Shown: positions 33,521 through 42,343 of the stretch, one piece after another
How positions within the stretch are numbered: the first letter of the stretch is position 1
Layout of the letters: every line of letters begins with the position of its first letter
DNA from: Rana temporaria
Lineage: Eukaryota > Chordata > Amphibia > Anura > Ranidae
DNA length: 64,000 nt
Direction: 5' to 3'
NCBI RefSeq assembly: GCF_905171775.1
Contig: NC_053501.1
Location: 21,078,512 to 21,142,511 of the forward strand
Notes under the pieces: generated by a model
Databases searched by the model: none
Told to the model about the DNA's origin: nothing
Seen by the model: the letters and a program-made list of their open reading frames with translations, nothing else
Made by a program: the position numbers and the translations under genes

Positions 33521-34290
33521 AAATGCAGCCATGTCCCCCCCCCACATAAATGCAGCCATGTCCCCCCCCCCATAAATGCAGCCATGTCCCCCCCCCACAT
33601 AAATGCAGCCATGTCCCCCCCCCACATAAATGCAGCCATGTCCCCCCCCACATATATGCAGCCATGTCCCCCCCCCACATATATGCAGCCATGTCCCCCC
33701 CCCACATATATGCAGCCATGTCCCCCCCCCACATATATGCAGCCATGTCCCCCCCCCCCCACATATATGCAGCCATGTCCCCCCCCCCCACATATATGCA
33801 GCCATGTCCCCCCCCCCCCCCACATATATGCAGCCATGTCCCCCCCCCCCCCACATATATGCAGCCATGTCCCCCCCCTCATATAAATGCAGCCATGTCC
33901 CCCCCCCCCTCATATAAATGCAGCCATTTCCCCCCCTCATATAAATGCAGCCATTTCCCCCCCTCATATAAATGCAGCCATTTCCCCCCCTCATATAAAT
34001 GCAGCCATGTCCCCCCCCCCACATATATGCAGCCATGTCCCCCCCCACATATATGCAGCCATGTCCCCCCCCCACATATATGCAGCCATGTCCCCCCCCC
34101 CATATAAATGCAGCCATGTCCCCCCCCCCCCATATAAATGCAGCCATGTCCCCCCCCCCATATAAATGCAGCCATGTCCCCCCCCACATATATGCAGCCA
34201 TGTCCCCCCCCCCACATATATGCAGCCATATCCCCCCCCCCCCCCCACATAAATGCAGCCATGTCCCCAAACATATGCAGCCATGTCCCC
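33521..34290. repeat. C-rich minisatellite, about 27 units of 25-31 bp
   Basis: Unit 'catatatgcagccatgt' plus a run of 6-14 C, with variants 'cataaatgcag', 'catataaatgcag' and 'gccatttcc'. The variants occur in blocks, which suggests recent segmental expansion. Every frame on both strands is open across it, which explains the long repetitive ORFs (up to 277 codons). These are not genes. Confidence 0.97.
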
Positions 34291-34638
34291 CATACCTAAT
34301 GATGATGCCGCCGCCGCGTTAATCACCGTGCGGCGAACATTACAGGCAGCTTTCGTTTGCAATGCCTCATGGGACTTGTAGTTTCACAACAGCTGGAGGG
34401 CTGCCAGTTTGAGACCCCTGCTTTAGTGTGTTTCTAACTCTGTGGGCGATGGGCTGCCTGGGACAACACACAGATCCGTCTTCCTGCAAAGCAGAAAGAC
34501 AGGATCTCTGTCCAAGGTACACAGCCAACACAGAAGTTCCCCGCTGCTCGCTCTGGAGCGCCCAAAGGGGCGGACGTCACTTGGATATTCAGATCCGCGC
34601 TGTAGCCGTCATTCGGATATAGCGCGGGTCTCAGGAGG
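34291..34638. other. Putative vrk1 intron 1, nothing recognised
   Basis: About 350 bp. 'tcatgggacttgtagtttca' (34368-34387) is a motif often seen inside frog interspersed repeats. No gene. Confidence 0.35.
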
Positions 34639-35612
34639 TTAACCACTTGCCGACCGCGCACCGTCATTATACGTCCACAAGGTGGCTCTGCTGGGCGAGA
34701 GCACGTAATATGACATCCTCTCTCCCAGCCGCCACTAAGGGGCGCGCGCCCCCCGCTCGCTCCCGTGCGTGTGCCCGGCGGGCGCGATCGCCGCCGGGCA
34801 CACGCGATCGCTCGTTACAGAGCGGGGACCGGGAGCTGTGTGTGTAAACACACAGCTCCCGGTCCTGTCAGCAGGGGAAATGCTGATCTTCTGTTCATAC
34901 AATGTATGAACCGAGGATCAGTGTTTCCCTAGTGAGTCCCCCCCCCCCCCACAGTAAGAACACACCCAGGCATACTTAACCCCTTCCCCGCCCCCTAGTG
35001 TTAACCCCTTCACTGCCAGTGGCATTTTTATAGTAATCCAATGCATTTTTATAGCACTGATCGCTATACAAATGCCAATGGTCCCAAAAATGTGTCAAAA
35101 GTGTCCGAAGTGTCCGCCATAATGTCGCAATACCGAAAAAAAAATCGCTGATCGCCGCCATTACTAGTAAAAAAAAATATAATAAAAATGACATAAAAAT
35201 ACCCCCTATTTTGTGAACGCTATAACTTTTGCGCAAACCAATCAATAAACGCTTATTGCGATTTTTTTTTTTACGAAAAATATGTAGAAGAAAACGCATC
35301 GGCCTAAACTGAGGAAAAAAAATGTTTTTTTATATATTTTTGGGGGATATTTATTATAGCAAAATGTAAAAAATATTCATTTTTTTTCAAAATTGGCTCT
35401 CTATTTTTGTTTATAGCGCAAAAACTAAAAACCGCAGAGGTGATCAAATACCACCAAAAGTAAACTCTATTTGTGGGAAAAAAAGGACGCCAATTTTATT
35501 TGGGAGCCACGTCGCACGACCGCGCAATTGTCTGTTAAAGCGACGCAGTCCCGAATCGCAAAAAGTACTCTGGTCTTTGGGCAGCAATATGGTCCGGGGG
35601 GTAAGTGGTTAA
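34639..35612. mobile_element. TTAA-flanked MITE (family B)
   Basis: TTAA at 34639-34642 and 35609-35612. Ends are 'ccacttgccgaccgcgc' and 'ggtccggggggtaagtgg'. The body includes 'gaggtgatcaaataccacca', 'aaacgcttattgcgattt' and the hairpin 'gggaccgggagctgtgtgtg' with its inverse. Longest complete family B copy here (974 bp). Confidence 0.92.
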
Positions 35613-36002
35613 GATGCTCCTGAACATCTGAAGGTGATACGACCACCGTCGGGTGTCAATATTGCAGACCACCCTCAGTGTGTCATTGTCCCATCGATCT
35701 AACATCACTCCAATGTAATTTTCTGTGTAATGATTGCTATACTGTATGTAGTCAGTGCAGGTATTCTCAAACCTTTGTGTGTGATAATGACATTGTGTAC
35801 TGTTATGCTATTTGTGTAAGAATAGTGTTGCCTGTGTGTTCGGAGTGTTTACACACCTCTATTCTGAAATAAAACAAAAATATGTTTGCAGTGTGTTGCA
35901 TGTCCTTTGACTTTCGGATGCTTTTCTCCGGGCTGTGCTTTTTATATAAATAACACCGGAATACATTCACAGCTGTGTGGGGGATGGAAAAATGCAACAT
36001 TG
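35613..36002. other. Putative vrk1 intron 1, single-copy-looking
   Basis: About 390 bp without recognised repeat or coding signal. 'gaaataaaac' at 35867 is a chance polyadenylation-like sequence. Confidence 0.4.
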
Positions 36003-36010
36003 TGTTAAAG

Positions 36011-36652
36011 CAGTGGTTCTTAACCTGGGTTCGATCGAACCCCAGGGGTTTGGTGAGTGAGTCTCGGGGGTTCGGCGGAGGTCACACAGGGCCGCCGGTA
36101 CAAGGCAGGAGCGGACGGGTGCCCTGGGCGATACCATTTCGTATAGGAGGGGGCGCAGGTGAAGCTCTGCCGCTGCCTCCAGCGGCACTGTACAAATTAT
36201 GTGCCGAGTGCACTTTTGCATTCGGGACCGTCACCTCCCGGCTCCCTTTCTTGTCTGCTGCAGCCTGTTTACTCCCCCTATGAAGGAGTCTCTTGGTCCC
36301 TTCCAGCGGCGTGACGTCACTCCACTCACGGTCGGAAGGGGGGGGGGGGGGGGGGCTCGTAGCGCTGCGCAGAGAGCTGTGTGTCGGCGCTGTGACGAGC
36401 TAGAGAGGCAAGGACTAGTCTTGAGGAGCCTGCCTGACTAGTGGAATTTGAACCTAGCAGACAGTGTGCTAAAAAAGACTACTGAACTTGCTTAAAAGTA
36501 AGTAGAACCTGTTAAGAGCATATACTTAAATGGCTGGATTGGGGGGGGAGGGGAGGAGGCTGACTGAGGTGACCAGCACTTTATTAATATAAAATGGCAG
36601 ATAAAAAAAATGTGTTTGTGTTATTTTAAATGAGCCTTCTCTGACTAGCAAA

Positions 36653-36703
<51 letters not shown>

Positions 36704-36850
36704 AATCTCAGCCTCACTAGGCCATCGCATGCAGCCACTGTGCCCATCACACGCAAAATCCTATTTTATTTTTCCAATTAAGAAGGATTCGTTGAAAGCG
36801 CATATGAAACTGGTGGGGTTCAGTACCTCCAACAAGGTTAAGAACCACTG
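36011..36850. mobile_element. hAT (Charlie-like) element with 8-bp target duplication, next to vrk1 exon 2
   Basis: Ends are 'cagtggttcttaacctgg' and 'ggttaagaaccactg', flanked by an identical 8-bp tgttaaag at 36003-36010 and 36851-36858. Near the left end is the internal palindrome 'gggttcgatcgaacccc'. The interior has a long G run near 36339-36355 and an (at)n microsatellite at 36658-36700. No transposase frame. Its right edge lies 50 bp before the vrk1 exon. Confidence 0.95.
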
Positions 36851-36870
36851 TGTTAAAGGGTAAGAAAATA

Positions 36871-36900
36871 CTTATATAATTACCTTTTCTTTCTTTCTAG
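36871..36900 (+). promoter_or_regulatory. vrk1: vrk1 intron 1 branch point, polypyrimidine tract and acceptor
   Basis: 'taccttttctttctttctag' ends at 36900 and forms a strong pyrimidine tract with an AG. 'cttat' at 36871-36875 fits the yUnAy branch-point consensus, 27 nt before the exon. All required signals lie in the 42 bp left between the hAT target duplication and the exon. Confidence 0.75.
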
Positions 36901-36910
36901 ACCTAGAAAA

Positions 36911-37085
36911 ATGCCTCCAAAGAAAGGATCAGGCTCAGGATCAGGCTCAGGCGCCAGAAAAGCTCCAGTTAAGCGGAAATTGGCAGAGGTGTTCCCACCT
37001 GGGGAGGTACTCACCGATATAGCCAGAAAGCAGTGGAAATTAGGACCACCAATTGGACAGGGTGGTTTTGGACGCCTTTATCTTG
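36911..37085 (+). CDS. vrk1: vrk1, first coding exon (serine/threonine kinase VRK1, residues 1-58)
   Basis: VRK1 is a nuclear Ser/Thr kinase that phosphorylates BAF (BANF1), histone H3, p53 and other chromatin targets. The exon runs 36901-37085, with ten untranslated bases, ATG at 36911, and a donor 'ttg|gtaatt' leaving phase 1, as in vertebrate VRK1. The 58 residues start MPPKK, carry a (Gly-Ser) run at 6-14, a basic stretch ARKAPVKRKLAE (15-26), then GEVLTDIARKQWKLGPPIG. The glycine-rich ATP loop IGQGGFG is at 48-54 and the exon ends in LYL. KRKLAE and IGQGGFG favour VRK1 over VRK2 or VRK3. A full protein is about 400 residues, so catalytic lysine, HGD loop and later exons lie beyond the window. 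Codons and splice sites look intact. Confidence 0.93.
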
Positions 37086-37455
37086 GTAATTTTTTATCTT
37101 TTTTTTAAATAGTCCAGTTTTAGATGTTTCTAAAGCTAGAGCTGGACACTTATGTCAAAGCTTAATGTGGATGTAAACCCACTCTCAAAACTCCTGCCAT
37201 AGTGCTCATCTATAAGGATATAGATGCCTCCTGCATGTATCCTTACCTGTCAAATGTTTCCCCTCTGTCTGTTATAAGAACTAAAAAAACTTCAGATTCT
37301 GTGGGTGGATCTAGCGCCCAGAAGCGATTCAGTTCGCATGCGCCGCGCTTTATAAGTTTTTCATTCATTCATTCGTCTCCAGGCTACTGCATGAGATATG
37401 TAAATAACCTGTCACTCACAGCAAAGGGGCGGAACGGACTAAGGTTTTTCTCTGT
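37086..37455 (+). other. Start of putative vrk1 intron 2
   Basis: GT donor at 37086-37087 followed by single-copy-looking sequence and a possible MITE piece ('aatgtggatgtaaacccact'). No further vrk1 exon recognised. Confidence 0.45.
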
Positions 37456-37755
37456 AAGGCTGGGTTCACACTACTACACTACTTTCATCCTACTTTGCTC
37501 TGTGTTCAATGTTTCCCTATGAGAGCGTCTTGTAGCGTCCTACACAAGTCGGTCCGACTTTGAAAATGCTCCCTGTACTACTTTTGGTCCTACATTGATC
37601 CTACTTCAGGCCCATTGAATATCATTGAAGTCGGACCAAAGTAGTATCCTGTTCATGAAAGTAGGATGGATGTAGGACCAATGTAGGATAAATGTAGGAC
37701 CAATGTAGCAGAGCAAAGTAGGATGAAAGTAGTGTAGTAGTGTGAACCCAGCCTG
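37456..37755. repeat. Palindromic MITE, 'aaggctgggttcacactact'
   Basis: Left 'ctgggttcacactactacac' mirrors right 'gtgtagtagtgtgaacccag'. The interior repeats 'gtaggac(c)aatgtagga' units in both orientations. Complete, 300 bp. Confidence 0.88.
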
Positions 37756-37804
37756 AATCCGTTTTATTTCACTGAACAATAAAAGAGGATTGCTCAGAGC
37801 TGGA

Positions 37805-38246
37805 TTAAAGCGGTTGTAAACCGCATAAACTTTTTTTTTTGTTCCCCCAAACCTGCAATGCAAAAGGCATAATAGGCTAGTATGCACCGCATACTAGCCT
37901 ATTATGAAATACTTACCTCGGAACGAGGTGTGTACCACTTACCTGGTCCACGCCGAGCAGGATGTCATCTTGCTCCGGCGTGTCTTCCGGGTATCGCCGC
38001 TCCAGCGCTGTGATTGGCTGGAGCGGCGATGACGTCACTCCCGCGCGAGATTTAAAAGCGGCAGGGTCCGGCGGATGCCGGTCCTTCAGCCGTGGATTCC
38101 CCCCTGCGCATGCGCCGCCCGCATTGCGGGGGGAATATCTCCTAAACCGTGCAGGTTTAGGAGATATTCTCCTTACCTACAGGTAAGCCTTATTATAGGC
38201 TTACCTGTAGGTAAAAGTCCAAATAGTGGGTTTACAACCACTTTAA
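37805..38246. mobile_element. TTAA-flanked MITE (family E), copy 2
   Basis: TTAA at 37805-37808 and 38243-38246. Ends are 'aaagcggttgtaaacc' and 'gggtttacaaccacttt'. Compared with 14560-15041 the interior is reversed. It carries the CRE palindrome tgacgtca (38030-38037) and a reversed CCAAT box (attgg, 38013-38017). Confidence 0.92.
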
Positions 38247-38331
38247 CTCTGTGTGGCAAGACTGGGCACAGATGATAGGAAATCTTATACTGTACATTGT
38301 GACATCAAAAGTGAATAAATAAATTTGAGTT

Positions 38332-38432
38332 TTCATCCACTTTAATTGGACAAGCAAGTTAGAAGCTGATTGGCTACCATGCACAGCTGCACCAGATTTT
38401 GCACTCTCCAGGTTTAGTAAATCAACCCCATT
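38332..38432. repeat. Family M fragment
   Basis: 'gaagctgattggctaccatg', 'cacagctgcaccagattttg' and 'actctccaggtttagtaaat' match copies at 57.9 and 61.3 kb. Confidence 0.8.
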
Positions 38433-39039
38433 GTTTTAACCTTCCCCCTATGCTATCTTATTTTTTTAATCAATAGTGAAAAGGTTCCCATTTATCTTGC
38501 TTGTGTTTAAATTTCTTAACATCTAAGGAATTAAAAAAAAAAAAAAATCTAACTTCTGACCAGAATTCTTCGGCTGCAAAAAAAGATTACCGAGTCATGA
38601 AGGTGTTAAAATGAGAAAGATTAGGACATAGTCAGATCTGGTCTTTTACAGCTACTACATCTTCACAAATTCAGTGATTTCCAATTTGAACACACAGGGT
38701 CTCTTGTGGCCTATATTTGTGGCATTGGGGACCTGTAACCCTTCTACTGTTTCTGTCATATGGATCACTACGCAAAGCTACAGCTTTTTTTTTTTCTTTT
38801 TTGTAAGACGTAAGATTCATGGAGCATCACTGCAGAAGTTGCTTACACAGCTAGCCTGAGAAGTTACGAGACTTCAAGCACAACTTTAGTAAGATGGGGG
38901 GGGGGGGGGGGGGGGGGAACGCTTTGTGTCTAGTAGGCTAGTTGTCTGTTTCAGCAGCAAGTAACCAAACGTGTGAAGATCTTTTTATCAGATTTTAAAA
39001 GTTTTCAAAAATAAAGGGCTGATGCTGGACCCTTTCAGT
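38433..39039. other. Putative intron DNA with a 22-G run
   Basis: Single-copy-looking sequence. G22 at 38896-38917, poly-A at 38533-38547 and poly-T at 38787-38796. No gene. Confidence 0.45.
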
Positions 39040-39386
39040 TTAAAGTGGAGTTCCACCCATAAATATAACATTACATCAGTAGTTTTAAAAAAAATTCATT
39101 AGTCCTTTATCGAATTTTTTTTTTTTTTTTTTAGATGCCTTCAAAGTGTTGTTGCTAGGCAGAATAGTTAATCTTCCCACTTCCTGCACCTAGGTGCTTA
39201 ATGCTTCCTAACCTACACCGCACAGACTCCTGGGAATGTAGTGGGTGTAACTTTCCAGGATTCTGTGCACTCCCAGTCTGAAAGAATCATGTGACTTGGA
39301 CAGCAAGGTGCTGAAACCTGATCTGACACTGCTTGTGCAGCACTGAGCATGTGCGGAGATCTGCAAGGCTGAAATCCAGGAAGTCA
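39040..39386. mobile_element. TTAA MITE (family A), minus orientation, cut by the assembly gap
   Basis: TTAA 39040-39043 followed by 'aaagtggagttccaccc'. The body is the reverse complement of 28122-28659. It reaches about two thirds of the family length before the N block. The other end is not seen after the gap. Confidence 0.9.
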
Positions 39387-39586
39387 NNNNNNNNNNNNNN
39401 NNNNNNNNNNNNNNNNNNNNNNNNNNNNNNNNNNNNNNNNNNNNNNNNNNNNNNNNNNNNNNNNNNNNNNNNNNNNNNNNNNNNNNNNNNNNNNNNNNNN
39501 NNNNNNNNNNNNNNNNNNNNNNNNNNNNNNNNNNNNNNNNNNNNNNNNNNNNNNNNNNNNNNNNNNNNNNNNNNNNNNNNNNNNNN
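39387..39586. other. Assembly gap, exactly 200 N
   Basis: A run of 200 N is a conventional placeholder, so the true size is unknown. The X-filled frames crossing it mean nothing. Left and right flanks belong to different repeats. Confidence 0.99.
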
Positions 39587-40343
39587 GCCCGTCCATTAAA
39601 AGTGCTGGAGCGCTGCCCCCTCTATCCACGGCTGCAACCCCCATGCTTTATCCATGGCCGCTAATTTGACAGGACACCGTCACCCCCTATTAATGCATCC
39701 AGCCCCTTTCAGGACATCAAGCGAGCGATTTTTTGCATTTTTGCATCTAAAATCATGCCCCAAAAGTCGGGGGTCGTCTTATACGCCGGGTACCTGTCTG
39801 TCAGACGGCGGCCATCCATTATTCAAAAGCCGCGCCTCCTCCTCAGACTGTTCCGTGATAGGCGGAACACTAATTTTCCCAGCAGAGCCTCTGTTCAGTG
39901 TTCCGCCTATCACGGATGCCTTCTCATCCTTGGCCTCGGACGAGAGGACATCCGTGATAAGCGGAACACTGAACAGAGGCTCTGCTGGCAAAATGTGTGT
40001 TCCGCCTATCACGGAACAGCCTGAGGAGGAGGCGCGGCTTTTGAATAATGGACGCCCGCAGCCTAAGAAACTCTGCAAACAAGAGAAGGTAGGAAAATCA
40101 TCGAGGCAGGCATACTGGCACAGTGAGGCAGGCATACTGGCACAGTGAGGCAGGCATACTGGTACAGTGAGGCAGGCATACTGGCACAGTGGGGCAGGCA
40201 TACTGGCACAGTGAGGCATGTATAATGGCACAGTGAGGGGTCGTCTTATACGGCGAGTATATCCCAAAACCAGCATTTTAGCTGGGAAATTAGGGGGTCG
40301 TCTTATACGCCCAGTCGTCTTATATGCCGGCAAATACGGTATG
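39587..40343. mobile_element. Element with 'gtcgtcttatacgcc' motifs, left end lost in gap
   Basis: 'gggtcgtcttatacgc' occurs near 39770, 40230 and 40295. The right end is 'tatgccggcaaatacggta'. An internal mirrored pair 'ttccgtgataggcggaacac' / 'gtgttccgcctatcacggaa' and 'attattcaaaagccgcgcct' with its inverse form a long hairpin. Superfamily not identified. The 184- and 164-codon frames here are readings of this hairpin. Confidence 0.7.
40100..40240. repeat. Minisatellite, 22-bp unit 'ggcaggcatactggcacagt'
   Basis: Six to seven tandem 22-bp units inside the preceding element. The reverse reading gives a repetitive frame that is not a gene. Confidence 0.92.
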
Positions 40344-41445
40344 TAATACGAAACAAGTAAAAATGGACATACGTATTACATACAAAATTATTGGTATCTA
40401 ATCAAATGTAAAAAAACTAATTATACAACCACAAATTTAAAAAAAAAATCAATCATGAATCGTTAAAACACGCAACCATTGCCAATTGCTACTTTCAAAA
40501 TTAAAAACTTTATATTACTGGTGTGAACCATAACAAGTAGAAACAAATCATGCATACGTTTTTGGCAAAAAAATATATTGTAAATGCTACATAAAGAAAA
40601 AATAATTTTATATATAAAAAAAAAATTCTAACAAACGTTATATCCCAAAAAAAAAGCAGGGACTGACACAGCCCACCAGATTTCACCTATAACGAAAATA
40701 TTCAAATATGGAACAACTCGCAAATAAAAGTAATAAAGTCACTCAAAAAAATATATCTTTCAGTAAAGTTACAGTAATGGCTCCTAATGTGTTCTGAAAA
40801 TACATCAATTTCCCCCTTTAACACATTAATAATAGTAATAATTTCTTGTTAAAAACAGTAAAGTGAACTTCGTATTATTGAACATATCATTGTTAAACAC
40901 CATGCGATTCACAGTTCATCTTTTTCGCAAGTAAAAAGTACCGCATTGGAAAGTCGGAAATTAACAAAGTACACTTATCTGTTGAAGATCTTCGAGAAAT
41001 GTTGAAAAGTCTTCACTTTTCTCCTATAGTTTGTAAGAGGAGTGAATGAGTATTTATGGAAAATTATTCAAAATTCTCCCTCTTTAATCCATCTCTAAAA
41101 CAATTTTCCCTGCTCTTAAAACACTGTAAAGTAGCACTTACAGCTATTGCATATGACACCTTAGAATTGATTTATAATTGGGTAAATGCTCCATTACTAA
41201 AGAGTCGTATTACTATTCCATTTTCTCACGTCAAAACCATATCACCCACTTTTACCAGGCTTCATGATATATTTAAGTTTCTAAAAAGCCCAAAATGTAT
41301 TGTGCGGCAATAGGTGGGCAATAATGTTAAATTGTACTGTGTGGCGAAAATACACAACGCCAATAGTCATTCCTGTATTTATGTATTTCATAGCGCACAA
41401 TCATTGTATAGTACAAGAGGGTCTTGAGATGACCCCTTTTTGTAC
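40344..41445. other. AT-rich putative intron DNA
   Basis: About 1.1 kb of strongly AT-rich sequence with several A runs (e.g. 40438-40448, 40616-40624). No recognised repeat ends or exons. Confidence 0.4.
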
Positions 41446-41596
41446 AAGCTCTATTTGTGGGAAGAAATGGACGTCAATTTTGTTTGAGAGCCACGTCGCA
41501 CAACTGCGCAATTGTCAGTTAAAACGACGCAGTGCCGAATAGCAAAAAGTGCCATGGTCTTTGGCCAGCGAAATGGTCCAGGGCTTAAGTGGTTAA
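41446..41596. repeat. Family B right-end fragment
   Basis: 'agctctatttgtgggaagaa' through 'aaatggtccagggcttaagtgg' and TTAA at 41593-41596 is the family B right end. The left part is missing. Confidence 0.85.
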
Positions 41597-42343
41597 TGTT
41601 GATTGGACCCGGGCAACGTTTTTCTTGGGGGCCCCCCATGCAATTTTTCTCTCCACCTGCTCTAAGACAATAAATATCAGCTAGACTTAAAATCAATTTA
41701 TTGTATCAGATCAGGCAGTGATTGTGATTGGTTGCCAGAGGTTACAGCATATCATTACCACTTACTGACTGGTTGTTAGAGGTTACAGCACATGATTTCT
41801 TAATAATACTTCGTAATACTGCTCACTGATTGGTCACAGCTAGAGGTTACAACACATCATCTCTTCAATGCAGAGGGGAATGATATACATATGAATGACG
41901 CCTTTATTTACATATGAATGCTGCCGGCGTCAGCTATTTACATATTTACATATGAATGCTCCCATTATTTACATATGAATGGCGGTTATTTACATGTAAA
42001 CACAGGGTCTGCAGGTGAGTCATCCGTACACAACAATAGAACAGAGCTGGGAAGCATTAGTCGCACTGCAGCACTTCACACTGAGATATCAGGACACAGC
42101 AAAGGACTAAAACTTCAAGGGAATTTAAACTGGAATAGTTGGCATATATGAGGCAGCTGCATTGGGCCCCACAACAATGACAGGGCCCAGGGAAGCTGCC
42201 CCTTTTGCTCTGCCTTAAAGACAGCCCTGAGGACACCCAACATTAGAGGTGATTTATTCTTACAAATCAAATACACTTTTGCATAATAGTACCAACTAGT
42301 ATTCCAGTGTTTCTCCTCTCTCTTAGGTTCTCTCTTTTGCTTA
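41597..42343. repeat. Region with two dispersed short repeats
   Basis: Three copies of 'attggttgccagaggttaca'-like units (41727-41852), then four of 'atttacatatgaatg' (41909-41982). The rest is unremarkable. This may be part of an unrecognised element. Confidence 0.55.

Noticed and set aside
33437..34270. 277-codon minus-strand frame of MAAYMWGGG-type repeats, and similar frames on both strands
   Set aside because: Translation of the C-rich minisatellite. All frames stay open because units lack stops, and there is no start context, splice signal or non-repeat domain.
36011..36080. tRNA-like B-box 'gggttcgatcgaacccc'
   Set aside because: It is an internal palindrome near the end of the hAT element. 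No A box, acceptor stem or cloverleaf around it.
39779..40333. 184-codon minus-strand and 164-codon plus-strand frames next to the gap
   Set aside because: Opposite readings of a hairpin element and its 22-bp minisatellite.
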